DNA of 64,000 nt from CAZPQK01 sp964588695 (GCA_964588695.1 CAZPQK010000002.1:248001-312000), one strand, 5' to 3'; shown: positions 42,101 to 50,625, counted from the stretch's first letter. Notes: generated by a model not told the origin, from the letters alone. Program-made: numbers and translations.

Positions 42101-45100
42101 GGTTGGCACTGTAAGCCGCGGGAAGGTCTTCGATCCAAACCCGCAAGTGGCGAATTTGCAGAAGATTGGGCTCCAAGCCGCCCTGTGAATACAGCTCTCC
42201 ACTACTAAGCGGGATGCGATATAGCCGCCAACGATCATCTTTGTGATTTTCATCATTGAAGCGGTCGTAATTCGGAAACTGCTCACGAATATCAACGGCG
42301 GTGGTATCGGTAGCCAAGTCTATCGCGTAGCTAAAGTATGCGCTATTGACGTCAAGCGCTCCAGAGCCATCGAGGTCTTCTGTGTCGTATAACAAGTTAC
42401 CTTCGGTGCCATTGATCTTACTGAACTCGCCCTGGATACGTTGCGAATAGTAGTCGTCGCCGTCCGGGTCACCCGTAACCGCACCGGTACTCTGATTTAC
42501 GTCTAATTCTTGCTCATCGTCGACGCCGTTAAGACCGGTATCATCAATGCTTGCTTGGAACCCATCGCTGTCCCGGTCTTCGTCATTCTTTCGGTTGAGG
42601 TTCGGCTCGAAGAAATCTTCGTCGATGATTCCAAGGTCGATGTGCAGAGTACCGCCCCGGTCGATATCATTTGGCTTAAAGTCGTTCACCCAAATCTCAA
42701 GAAACTGTCCGCGCGAAAGATCCAATCCCCCACCGCCGAATCCGGTCATGACCCCAACCCAATCTTGAGTGGCGCTAGGATTAGGCTGCTGTCTTAGTTG
42801 CAGGTCCAGCGTCGTTACCGTGGAATTCTCACGATCGTTAAGGTTTGGATTCAAATCTTGAGCAGTCGTACCGAAGCGAGGTTCAATGTTGTACCACAAG
42901 AACGAAGCGGCGCTGTCCGGATTCAGAGTACCTAGGCCCTGTGGATCGGACAGAGGTGGGCTCGCGGGATACCAACGACGGCGTACGACCGGCAACTGAT
43001 CAGAGTCTTCGACACCCTCAAAGTCATCGATGTAAGCCTCGCCCGCGGTATTCGGGTCCGGAATACTCATGGCAAACTCGCCAGCAATGTTGAAGGTACT
43101 TATGGCGTCGGTGTCCACACGGGGAAGAAAGTTCACCAGGTCGGTGAGGGCGTCCGACTCGCGTTTGTAGCTCGCGCTGGCGCCGCCGACAACCGCACGC
43201 GTGGGCTCTTCTCCGATTCGCGCCTTGTCTGTGCTGGTCGCCTTGCTTTCGTAGAGCCAACTGGTCGACGCGCGGGCATCCTGACTGAAGTTGGTTGTAA
43301 CGTTCATCCCGACCAGCGAACTCGACCCACCGCCACCCAACGGCTTGAACTCGTAGTCCACATCAATCTTGGAATCGGGCGTCAACTCGGCGGCGCGCTC
43401 AATTGAAAGTTCGATTTCGCCGGTTTCGTAGTTAATCGTGTAGTCGCTTCCCCGCGCCAACCGGGTCCCATCGATGGAGATTCGTTCACTATTCTCGACG
43501 ATATTGATAGCGTCCAGACGAAACGACTTGGTCGTTGACACCGCCCGAACCACAATGTCGTAGAAGTAGTTAGGCTCCGGGTTACCAGAGATATCAATCT
43601 CTTGCCCAGTGGGCCCGCCGTAGATTTCCTGCGCCGTCAAATACTGATCAAGGTACTCGCCAGCGAACTGAAACTCGCCATCCGTCCATGTTTCGACCCG
43701 GGCGGGATCGGGTGCGAACGCGAAAGGATCAGGAAAGATGAGGACGCCACGGGTCAAATCGATTCTGCTTTCGACGATATCTATCCGACCATCTGGAACC
43801 GCGTCTCCGACTTGATTTTCCTGATCAAGACCGAATATCTGCAAGTACTTAACCGTACTTCCTTCTGGCGCAGTGGTGTCTAAACGATCACCTGCAACAT
43901 TTCGGTCTTGTATTTCAACTTCAAGGCTCGTGCCGTCGATGTTTGAAAGTCCGAGGTTGTAGTAGTTCCGAAACATGTACGACCAAAGCCAACTGAACTC
44001 CTGATCCGGCAGCGAGGGGTTTTCCTTCTTGAGCAACTCAAGAATCAGCAAGTCCTGTGGAGGATCGGATTCCTCTGGTTGTTCCGGCGGCAACCCGATC
44101 GCTGAAAGTTGCGACCCTACAATGATCTCGGGAGTCCCCTCGGGAGTCGCTCGAGTGTACCGTACAGCAAGCGCTCGCCCGTCTTCTATCGGTTGCGTAA
44201 GAACAATTCCGACAATATCCTGACTGCTAAAATCTACAATAAAGTTGTAGTCGCCGTTCTCTCGACGAAGCAATTCCCAACCCGCATCCGGTTTGACGCC
44301 CGTTACACTAATGTCTCTGTTGTCAAAGAAAGTCGAGGCCGTTCCGTTTTGGGATATCTGTGTCGCAAAGTCCGTCAGGTCAGTACCGTTCCCACGATAG
44401 TCCACAAACGCTCGTCCCTCATACTTGGCAATCGTCGGATCAGCCGCAATATCCGATGACAACAAACTCCGATACACTTCTAGTTGTTGCGAACCTCCAA
44501 TGTCAGCGAAGTCTCCGTCGCCCGGTCGGCCCAACCGAAAATACTGGTTCTTGATGTAGTTAATGTCCCGAATGATCCGCGTCTCTTGTTGCGCCAACGA
44601 GCTTCCAGTAGGAGAAAAACTCGCCGAACTGTTCTCCCCCTCTTCTTTGGACGCGATTAACGTGATGTCGGTCTTACCGAGTTGCGCGAGCGCCTTGATT
44701 CCAAACAAGCCCTTGGCCTGCCCCGAGAAATTAATCAGGTTTCCGCCCGGCAACGAAAGACTCGTATTCCCCAACTCTACGCGCTTAAGAATCTCGTCTT
44801 CGTACCCGTCGTATCGCAATTCGATATTGGTGCCGTCATCAAGCGCGGTGGTTTCCGAGTCGTAGTCCACCTTCACCGACACCTTATCGCCGACCGTTCC
44901 GTTAAGCGTCACCTGAAGTTTCTGTTCCAGTTCCAGCGACGGAAACAGCGACTGCGACTGACGACCTTCCGTCCCCAAGAACGGATCCACCCGACGACTC
45001 TCTCCGGCAAACGTGATCTCTTCGCGACCACTGATACTGATGCTGGTTTCTTCCGCCGGACCAAAGATCGACTCGAACCCAGGAAGTTCGGGCATTGGCA

Positions 45101-45680
45101 AGTTAATCTTGATGTTCGCACCGCGGCTGCCAACCGACTTCTGTCGCGCCTCTTGCGATTGTTTAACGGCGTCCACAAAAGCTTCGCGGCGCGACGCCAC
45201 CATAATCTCGTCGGTGATCTCGTTGATTGGCTTGAGGTCGACCTCCATGCCCGGAATCGAAAAGTCGCGCGGCTCGAACGTGTAAAAGTCAAACTCGTCG
45301 GTCGTCTCGCGACGATCGAAGCGGAAGATGCTGGGGAAGGTGTAGGTGACGCGATAGTTGGTGAACCCAAAGTGTTCGACGCGCGTCGTTGTGCGGTTGA
45401 CGTCCAGGCGCAGAAACGTTTTGCGCGCGCGATACCTCGGCCCAAGCGGAACCGAAGTCCAATCGTCGGTGCGGAGCGTGTCGAAAAGGACGGCCGAAGA
45501 CGATGCCCGGTCGGTGATTTCCTGCAAACGCGGATCGTCGAGACGAACCTTAAAGCCGGTTCGCCCTTCCGCCGAGGACGCAAGTATGGAGATGGTCGCC
45601 ACCAGCAGCGCGAAAAGGGGGGGGATGGATCGCCTGCGCGGTCGCGACGGTACGGGCACGAAGGGCACTCTCGGGACCAA
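39195..45680 (-). CDS. sprA: SprA-type outer-membrane translocon protein (about 2161 aa)
   Basis: SprA is a giant outer-membrane beta-barrel; in Bacteroidota it is the type IX secretion pore. Visible features are an N-terminal signal helix (about 15-38), long stretches of alternating beta-strand, the repeated SprA-specific segments (IKINLPMPELPGFESIFG; EITFAGESRRVDPF; SLPGGNLINFSGQAKGLFGI), an acidic Asp-rich loop near residues 1030-1060, and a C-terminal strand ending VGISAVVRF with terminal Phe, as in barrel proteins. Length is slightly under that of the Flavobacterium protein (about 2400). The start is TTG at 45680 with GTG alternatives at 45668 and 45659. No gldKLMN, sprE, sprT or porV lies in the window. 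Confidence 0.9.
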   Translation of the reverse strand: MVPRVPFVPVPSRPRRRSIPPLFALLVATISILASSAEGRTGFKVRLDDPRLQEITDRASSSAVLFDTLRTDDWTSVPLGPRYRARKTFLRLDVNRTTTRVEHFGFTNYRVTYTFPSIFRFDRRETTDEFDFYTFEPRDFSIPGMEVDLKPINEITDEIMVASRREAFVDAVKQSQEARQKSVGSRGANIKINLPMPELPGFESIFGPAEETSISISGREEITFAGESRRVDPFLGTEGRQSQSLFPSLELEQKLQVTLNGTVGDKVSVKVDYDSETTALDDGTNIELRYDGYEDEILKRVELGNTSLSLPGGNLINFSGQAKGLFGIKALAQLGKTDITLIASKEEGENSSASFSPTGSSLAQQETRIIRDINYIKNQYFRLGRPGDGDFADIGGSQQLEVYRSLLSSDIAADPTIAKYEGRAFVDYRGNGTDLTDFATQISQNGTASTFFDNRDISVTGVKPDAGWELLRRENGDYNFIVDFSSQDIVGIVLTQPIEDGRALAVRYTRATPEGTPEIIVGSQLSAIGLPPEQPEESDPPQDLLILELLKKENPSLPDQEFSWLWSYMFRNYYNLGLSNIDGTSLEVEIQDRNVAGDRLDTTAPEGSTVKYLQIFGLDQENQVGDAVPDGRIDIVESRIDLTRGVLIFPDPFAFAPDPARVETWTDGEFQFAGEYLDQYLTAQEIYGGPTGQEIDISGNPEPNYFYDIVVRAVSTTKSFRLDAINIVENSERISIDGTRLARGSDYTINYETGEIELSIERAAELTPDSKIDVDYEFKPLGGGGSSSLVGMNVTTNFSQDARASTSWLYESKATSTDKARIGEEPTRAVVGGASASYKRESDALTDLVNFLPRVDTDAISTFNIAGEFAMSIPDPNTAGEAYIDDFEGVEDSDQLPVVRRRWYPASPPLSDPQGLGTLNPDSAASFLWYNIEPRFGTTAQDLNPNLNDRENSTVTTLDLQLRQQPNPSATQDWVGVMTGFGGGGLDLSRGQFLEIWVNDFKPNDIDRGGTLHIDLGIIDEDFFEPNLNRKNDEDRDSDGFQASIDDTGLNGVDDEQELDVNQSTGAVTGDPDGDDYYSQRIQGEFSKINGTEGNLLYDTEDLDGSGALDVNSAYFSYAIDLATDTTAVDIREQFPNYDRFNDENHKDDRWRLYRIPLSSGELYSQGGLEPNLLQIRHLRVWIEDLPAAYSANRRFQIAGFKVVGNRWEEDGIRDITTNEEIPDTVATTTEFALGVISTKTDPGVYRPPINPNIENNVEEKESSLFLRYTELEPQQEIRILKRFLGNGLNMVNYRDLNLWVRIDNQTMLNDNVEYFFRMGTDARNYYEIALPFQSEYFRGANGWAQVLFNISDWTNLKFETPDTNGVVAGAATDVRDESVLYPTRLVGGPSLFNVRFLYAGVRNKNTGQSVSGEIWINDIYGGDVRRDIDYAQRLSGSLNLGGGVINLNGAWSKTGPDFRGLRQRRGSGATAESYNFGGKTNLDYFIPLLGFRIPITGNYTKTLSKPKFTPNGDTEITSQANRDSLRTESINRRFSTQLTRKNSKNPLLKYSFDKMTTNFTYSDTRAIRPASRDTTRTMSGSLGYRINWTGRKDFRFYRNYVLRWWLNSLDASVKANRQTVNRSRLVNGNFVPDPNRYTAGVDGQLTANYQPFKSLNSSYSINVRRDAALPGDEVFGFSVGREISRNQSIKATYRPTIFSLDRLLAPDLSVTTGYNESGGPAVRQAGDPAGVRNVSVNRTTGLKMRFESGQYFERFFDWIGLPPMDPEAREARRRRELLNQPGGVRRVGTDAGKIDPDSLEAMISPPGRRPPPTLGDQVQADTNRVVADTSGVASDTTIAAADTTSGGGAPDATLALRKLGEILSTLRPINISVNQRSNNNYTRIPGRPKLAYQLGLAKDSGVYALDGSGEFDQPERVNDQLTLSLDSGVQLTDNIDFTGRYSRTVNDSEFRESKTQSISQIWPDVNIRWNGLENIGFFKRLFSQANSTFQLRKTTSESGFRDNLDNKTEQTTIGPAFSLVWKKYEVSSNFSVGYSKDRSEQPNNESNRQNLTVDADFRKAFRGGSGIKIPIPGLGDIKWDSTLDSTLRLRYRRTSGTRVTNLVETEIPETTSLQVSPEASYNFSQTINGRLFVDYTRAYSAQSDQTTTTVRVGISAVVRF

Positions 45681-45792
45681 TCTAGTTCGGGAGAGAAACC
45701 TAGCTGGTTAAATCACCTCGGGACACGTGGGGTTCAACAACCAATTGAAGAAAGTGAACTTTTGTTCTCACGCGCTCCCGGGCGCAAGAACT

Positions 45793-45817
45793 CCCGCGGT
45801 TTTCGCGGGCCGTTTTT
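45793..45817 (+). terminator. Terminator-like hairpin in the sprA/lptF divergent region
   Basis: CCCGCG (45793-45798) and CGCGGG (45804-45809) enclose GTTTT, then CCG and TTTTT (45813-45817). No plus-strand gene precedes it, so it may end a short RNA antisense to the sprA 5' region. Confidence 0.5.
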
Positions 45818-45945
45818 GTCTCCATTGAAAGACAGCGAACCCCCAAACTGTCGCTTTTAGGAGACAGGTTTCTAAACGGCATATAGTCCCCCGTTTGGCG
45901 ACCGCCCTTAGGCAGCCCCAGGGGACTTGGAACTTTAGAAACGTC

Positions 45946-45974
45946 TTGTCAGTAAATAAATTAAGTGTGATTAT
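45946..45974 (+). promoter_or_regulatory. Putative promoter of lptF-lptG-GWxTD
   Basis: TTGTCA (45946-45951), a 17-base spacer and GATTAT (45969-45974, 4 of 6) lie in an A/T-rich stretch, placing +1 near 45981, about 40 bases before the lptF ATG. Confidence 0.45.
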
Positions 45975-46018
45975 TCGAGCGAGCCTGGTCGCTCCAACCT
46001 CCACCGACCGAACACATC

Positions 46019-47494
46019 ATGATTCTCGAGCGCTACTTGATCCGCAACTACATCGGACCCTTCGTCTTCTCGATGTCGGTCATAACTTTCGTGTTTATAA
46101 TGGATTTCCTGCTGCGGTACATCGACCTGTTCCTTGGCAAGGGGGTCTCGCTGTGGGTCGTGTCGCAGACCTTTTTTCTCAGTCTCGGTCATATGTTCGC
46201 ATTAATCATTCCAATGGCCGTGCTGCCCGCGACCCTCATGACCTTCGGTAACCTGGCTAGCGAAAACGAACTTACGGCGATGAAAGCCAGCGGGATCAGC
46301 CTCTACCGGATGATCCTTCCCGGGGCAATCGGGGCGGCGCTGCTGGCGGTGGCACTGGTGGCTTACAACAACTACGTCCTGCCCGAGTCCAACCACAAAC
46401 TCATGTCTCTGCTGGTCGACATCAACCGCAAGAAGCCGGCGATGTCGCTGCGCGAAAACCAGTTTGTCGACGAGATAAAGGACTACGTTATCTACATCCA
46501 GGACAAGAACGACAAGACCGGCGACATCTACGATGTTCAGATTTTTCGCCGTCAACGCTTGGGCACGACCGGGGTCCGATTGACGTCCATCGTGGCCGAA
46601 CGCGGCAAGTTCACTTACCTGGCACGCCAGAACGTTTTAAGATTTGACCTGCTAAACGGCGAGCTTCACGAAATGCCGACGCCGGCCGATCGCCGTACTT
46701 ACCGCCGAACTAACTTTGAGAATTACACGATGAACATCCGTGATATCGATCGGTCGCTAAAGCGAAGTGAACGCACCCATCGTGGCGATCGTGAAATGAG
46801 CGTCGACATGATGCGCGAAAAAATTGCGGAGTTGACCAACGACATTACCGCCGCCGAAAACAAGATCGTCGAAGTGGCTAACCGCCGCATGAATGCAACG
46901 CTCGCTTTGCTGGATCATGACCAGCGCATTGAACAGTATTCCGCTAAGACCGCCGACACGAAGCCCGAGATCACACCCGGCGCTACGACGCCGCGCCAGT
47001 TGGTTCGCAACCAGCGGACCGCCACCGCCGCCGATCGCGCCGCCCAACAACAACCGCCCGCGCGTGCCGAATACATTACCCGCCAGGAATTAGAGACGCA
47101 GAACAACGTCCGAACGTCCTACTTTAAGCAGATCGATCGCTACAACGTTGAAATCCACAAGAAGTTTTCGATTCCGTTTGCCTGTCTGGTGTTCGTACTG
47201 GTGGGTTCCCCGGTAGCGATTCGCACCGGCCGTTCGGGAATGAATACCGCGATTGGATTAAGTATCTTGTTCTTTCTGGTTTACTATGTCTGCTTGATCG
47301 GCGGCGAAAAGCTGGCCGACCGCGGACTAGTTGAACCGTGGCTGGCGATGTGGTTACCGAACATTATCTTCGGCGTGTTGGCTGTTTTCATGCTGCGCTC
47401 GGCCGCTCGCGAACTCAGTACCGGCGAACCGCCAATCAACTTTAAACGCATTTTGGAAAGATTCCGCCGCCGGCATGATCCCGCGCACCCATGA
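46019..47494 (+). CDS. lptF: LptF/LptG-family LPS export permease, first copy (491 aa)
   Basis: This is a permease half of the LptB2FG complex that extracts lipopolysaccharide from the inner membrane. Three N-terminal transmembrane segments (about 10-120) include the SENELTAMKASGISLYRMI motif. A periplasmic beta-jellyroll covers about 125-245. A roughly 100-residue charged, helical insertion (about 250-370, with an Ala/Gln/Pro-rich part) precedes three C-terminal segments beginning IPFACLVFVLVGSPVAI; that insertion makes it longer than E. coli LptF (366). No Shine-Dalgarno precedes the ATG. The 3' end overlaps the next gene by 20 bases. Confidence 0.9.
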   Translation: MILERYLIRNYIGPFVFSMSVITFVFIMDFLLRYIDLFLGKGVSLWVVSQTFFLSLGHMFALIIPMAVLPATLMTFGNLASENELTAMKASGISLYRMILPGAIGAALLAVALVAYNNYVLPESNHKLMSLLVDINRKKPAMSLRENQFVDEIKDYVIYIQDKNDKTGDIYDVQIFRRQRLGTTGVRLTSIVAERGKFTYLARQNVLRFDLLNGELHEMPTPADRRTYRRTNFENYTMNIRDIDRSLKRSERTHRGDREMSVDMMREKIAELTNDITAAENKIVEVANRRMNATLALLDHDQRIEQYSAKTADTKPEITPGATTPRQLVRNQRTATAADRAAQQQPPARAEYITRQELETQNNVRTSYFKQIDRYNVEIHKKFSIPFACLVFVLVGSPVAIRTGRSGMNTAIGLSILFFLVYYVCLIGGEKLADRGLVEPWLAMWLPNIIFGVLAVFMLRSAARELSTGEPPINFKRILERFRRRHDPAHP

Positions 47495-48557
47495 TAGATA
47501 CCTGCTAAAACAGTTTCTGCGAATCCTGTTCTTTAGCGTGCTGTCGTTTACGGTCATCTATGTGACCGTGGATATCTTTGAAGAGATTGACAACTTCATC
47601 GACCATAGCGCCAGCATTTGGCTGGTGACCAAGTACTACTTCTTCTCCATCCCTTTCATTCTCACTTACATCCTTCCGGTGTCGCTGTTGCTGGGCACCG
47701 TGTTCGCCATGGGAGTGATGGGGCGGCGCAACGAAACCACCGCACTGCTTGCGTCCGGGGTTAGCCTGATCCGAATCGCCAGTCCAATCATGATCACCGC
47801 CCTTCTGTTTAGCCTGGGCGCGGCCTACTTTAACGATGTCGTCGTCGCCAAGGCCAACCACAAGCACAAAGACATCATGCGCCACGACATCGAAGGTCGT
47901 CCGCGCGCCAACCCCGATATCCGCGACAACGTCCACTACCTTGGACAGAACGGCATGGTGTATCTGGCCGCTTCGTACAACCACATTAACCACACGCTCT
48001 ACGATGTCGTGTTGCAGGAGTTTGAAAGCAACACCGTCGTGCGTCGCATCGACGCTCGGCGCGCAACGTTTCGAAACAACCAGTGGGTGTTTAATCAGGG
48101 ATTCGAGCGCACCTGGAAAGATACGGTGCTAACGACCACCGAGTTTAACGAGAAATTCATGCCCGAACTTCGCGAAGCTCCGGGCGATTTCCTTAAAGAA
48201 GAAATCGACGTCGAAAACATGACGTTTACTGAGCTCCGCGAGTTCATCGGCAAAGTCGAACGCGGTGGCGGCGACTCGCAAAAGTACCTGGTTGATTTAT
48301 TCTTTAAGTTTAGTTTTCCGTTTGCGGGATTCATTTTTGTGCTCATCGGCGTTGCGTTTGCGTCGGGCAAGCGCAAGCAGTCGGTGGCGACGGGTTTTGG
48401 CGTTACCTTGCTGGTGAGCTTTCTCTACTACGCGGTCTTGCGTGTCGGGCAAACCTTGGGCCACAACGGCGTTCTTCCTCCGTTGCTGGCTGCGCAGGCA
48501 GGCAACCTTGTGTTCCTAACCGTTGGTGTTTATCTTTTGGCGAGAGCCAATCGCTAG
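47475..48557 (+). CDS. lptG: LptF/LptG-family LPS export permease, second copy (360 aa)
   Basis: This is the partner permease of LptF. MIPRTHDRYLLKQFLRILFF opens the first transmembrane segment, and the NETTALLASGVSLIRIASPI coupling-helix region matches LptG. A periplasmic jellyroll domain covers about residues 110-250. Three C-terminal segments (FPFAGFIFVLIGVAFASG; FGVTLLVSFLYYAVLRVG; LVFLTVGVYLLA) complete it. Length is standard. ATG at 47475 lies inside the lptF 3' end, 20 bases of overlap, so translation is coupled. The matching ATPase LptB is at 61711-62502. Confidence 0.9.
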   Translation: MIPRTHDRYLLKQFLRILFFSVLSFTVIYVTVDIFEEIDNFIDHSASIWLVTKYYFFSIPFILTYILPVSLLLGTVFAMGVMGRRNETTALLASGVSLIRIASPIMITALLFSLGAAYFNDVVVAKANHKHKDIMRHDIEGRPRANPDIRDNVHYLGQNGMVYLAASYNHINHTLYDVVLQEFESNTVVRRIDARRATFRNNQWVFNQGFERTWKDTVLTTTEFNEKFMPELREAPGDFLKEEIDVENMTFTELREFIGKVERGGGDSQKYLVDLFFKFSFPFAGFIFVLIGVAFASGKRKQSVATGFGVTLLVSFLYYAVLRVGQTLGHNGVLPPLLAAQAGNLVFLTVGVYLLARANR

Positions 48558-48572
48558 CCCTTAAAGTAACCT

Positions 48573-50276
48573 ATGATCCGACAATACCTTACTTGCGCTG
48601 TCGCGGCACTTTTGCTTGCCCCCAATCTGGCCGCGGCCGACCCTCAGTTTAAGATGACCGCCGAGCGTATTCGCGGGCTTAGTCCGGCAATGCAACAGGA
48701 GATTGGACACCTCCAATACTTGCTTAACGCCCACCAGACCGCTCAATTTTTTCGACTACCCGACGACGCTGCGCGTCGGTCCTGGGTAAAACAGTTTTGG
48801 GCGTCGCAAGATCCGACACCCACGACCGAAGTTAACGAGAAACGAGACGAACACATTATTCGGGTTCGGCTGGCCAAAGATCTGTTTGGCTCGAAGCGCT
48901 TTCCGGGTTGGGACAAACGCGGCGAAGTGTTCATTCGATATGGCATGCCCAACTATCGGGGAATCATATCCGCCGAAGTCACCACCCGTAAGACTCGGCC
49001 GCCGGGCGAGTTGTGGTACTACACCCGGCACGGAATGATCGTTAAGTTTTCCGACGAAACCCTAAACGGTCATTACCTTTACTCCATCACTCCGCTCGGC
49101 GCGGCACAGGACATGAATGCCGACTTGATCGAGTATCTGCTCTACGACATTAGCAACGACGAACCCGCGGTTCCACTGGCCGAAGCGATTCCTTCCGACC
49201 TGCTTACGTTTTACCGCGACCCCGAGATCGATCCCGATTCGCAAGGCGAATGGACCGCCGTCCACACCGCGATCAATGGCCTCCAACCGGTTCGTAGCAC
49301 TCGACTGCGGATGCGCGGGGTCAGCGAAGATATCGGCGAGGTAACTTCCGGCGATTACCTGCGCAATTTACCTGACAACCCGTCGGAACAGTTTCTACGC
49401 ACCAAAGCCGAAGACCTGGCCGCCGAGTTCGAAGTGGTTCTGGAAGAAACGCCCACCGCTTACCCGTTTAACTTTAACCAACAAGCAATGCCGTTCTTTT
49501 TTGGGGTCGATCAGTTCAAGGGTGGTGATGGGGTTAATCGTGTCGAAGTAAACCTGCAGTTTCCAATTGGTGCCGAAGCCGACACGGTGGACGCACCGTC
49601 GACAATCTATGTCGCCGAGGCGGTGTTCACGGACGCGGCGTTTAACGAAGTCGGACGCGAACGCCGCGAGATAACCATACCCAAACGATCGATTGCCGAA
49701 GGGCAGGTGCAACTGTTTCCCGCGCAGATGTTGTTTTCGTTATCGAACGATTACTATCGCGTCGGCGTATCCATGCAGCACCAGGCAACCGGGCGCGAGT
49801 CCGCTTACCGTACCAACGTAAAGTTCAACGACTACGACCGTCCGACGGTAACAATCAGCGACATCTTGTTCGCCCGAAAGATAGCGCCCGCCGAAAGGCA
49901 ATCGCCGTTCAACCGCGGAGCCCTGGAAGTAATTCCCCATCCAATTCGTCGCTACCAGCGCGGCGATGTCGTGCCTATATATTTTGAAGTGTACAATCTG
50001 GACACCGGTGTCGACGACCTCACCTCGTACACCGTCGAGTATCGAATTGTCCCCCACTCACCCAAGCGAACCCGGTTTTGGGACCGCTTCGGCGCACAGG
50101 ATCCTGTTGTGTCGTCTAAGTTTAGCTCTTCGGGCTATGCCCGAGACGAACCCCTTCACATCTCCGTTCGCACGGATAATCTGTGGCAAGGCGCGTTTGA
50201 TTTTCTCGTCACGGTTAAGGACAACACCAACGAGGAGATCACATTCCGCCGCGCCACATTCCGAGTGGTCAACTAG
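48573..50276 (+). CDS. GWxTD-domain-like exported protein (567 aa)
   Basis: This belongs to the GWxTD-domain proteins, mostly from the FCB group, of unknown biochemical function. Residues 1-21 are a signal peptide. The family motif appears as PGWDKRGEVFIRYGMPNY (111-128); the Thr-Asp after GWx is replaced by Lys-Arg, a departure from the name-giving motif. The N-terminal part is helical (about 30-110). Two beta-rich domains follow (about 240-400 and 440-565), which may be immunoglobulin-like. It starts 15 bases after lptG, so it is likely in the same operon. An envelope role is inferred from location and signal peptide. Confidence 0.82.
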   Translation: MIRQYLTCAVAALLLAPNLAAADPQFKMTAERIRGLSPAMQQEIGHLQYLLNAHQTAQFFRLPDDAARRSWVKQFWASQDPTPTTEVNEKRDEHIIRVRLAKDLFGSKRFPGWDKRGEVFIRYGMPNYRGIISAEVTTRKTRPPGELWYYTRHGMIVKFSDETLNGHYLYSITPLGAAQDMNADLIEYLLYDISNDEPAVPLAEAIPSDLLTFYRDPEIDPDSQGEWTAVHTAINGLQPVRSTRLRMRGVSEDIGEVTSGDYLRNLPDNPSEQFLRTKAEDLAAEFEVVLEETPTAYPFNFNQQAMPFFFGVDQFKGGDGVNRVEVNLQFPIGAEADTVDAPSTIYVAEAVFTDAAFNEVGRERREITIPKRSIAEGQVQLFPAQMLFSLSNDYYRVGVSMQHQATGRESAYRTNVKFNDYDRPTVTISDILFARKIAPAERQSPFNRGALEVIPHPIRRYQRGDVVPIYFEVYNLDTGVDDLTSYTVEYRIVPHSPKRTRFWDRFGAQDPVVSSKFSSSGYARDEPLHISVRTDNLWQGAFDFLVTVKDNTNEEITFRRATFRVVN

Positions 50277-50333
50277 GCCTGGTAATGCCCATTTACACCG
50301 GTTTCGGAATCGGGTACCTTTTTTTAAGGATTA

Positions 50334-50488
50334 GGTTCATCTAAAATTGAACCCGATGTTTTGGTGCGAGGGGAGGGGGAGAAACATCGGCGTGCCGGGT
50401 GCCCCGGGGGTCAAGTTCAGGCGGCGCGCTCCCGGCTCTCGAGCACGCCGACCCACTAAAGAAACCGAGGACACCCTCGGTTTCTTTT
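50334..50488 (+). ncRNA. Candidate structured small RNA or structured 3' UTR
   Basis: Successive helices on the plus strand: GGTTCA/TGAACC (50334-50339 with 50348-50353); CCGATGTTT/AAACATCGG (50353-50361 with 50382-50390); CGGCGTGC/GCACGCCG (50388-50395 with 50443-50450), partly exclusive with the preceding stem; then the 13-bp terminator. A purine-rich GAGGGGAGGGGG loop is exposed in the second helix. I do not recognise an RNA family, and no promoter was identified. Confidence 0.4.
50458..50488 (+). terminator. Strong intrinsic terminator, 13-bp perfect stem
   Basis: AAAGAAACCGAGG (50458-50470) pairs with CCTCGGTTTCTTT (50475-50487) across a four-base loop, ending in a U-rich tail. It probably ends the lptF-lptG-GWxTD transcript or the candidate small RNA. 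Confidence 0.85.
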
Positions 50489-50592
50489 ACGATCTGCGCA
50501 GTGTACTTATCTTTCCCGTCGTCCGTTAAACGCTTGCGAACTACCATCGACTCTCGCGGAATTGAAACCCACAGGAAAAGGCCGCCAAATCA

Positions 50593-50622
50593 AAAAGCGG
50601 TGGGGGAATCCCCCACCGCTTT
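50593..50622 (-). terminator. Intrinsic terminator of metK, 13-bp perfect stem
   Basis: AAAGCGGTGGGGG (50594-50606) pairs with CCCCCACCGCTTT (50610-50622) across a three-base loop; on the minus strand five Us follow. It begins four bases after the metK stop and ends the large minus-strand locus. Confidence 0.9.
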
Positions 50623-50625
50623 TGT

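Larger units (their letters stand above)
45681..46018. other. Divergent intergenic region between sprA and lptF
   Basis: This 338-base region holds a plus-strand terminator-like hairpin (45793-45817), a second small hairpin (GACAG with CTGTC near 45830-45855) and a candidate lptF promoter. No coding frame is acceptable. Confidence 0.5.
50277..50625. other. Gene-free stretch between GWxTD gene and metK
   Basis: This 349-base region contains a structured element ending in a 13-bp-stem terminator (50334-50488) and the metK terminator (50593-50622). No open frame is convincing. Confidence 0.5.

Noticed and set aside
44682..45860. A 392-codon plus-strand frame opposite the sprA 5' region.
   Set aside because: Composition is typical of an antisense shadow and no domain is recognisable; sprA on the other strand is certain.
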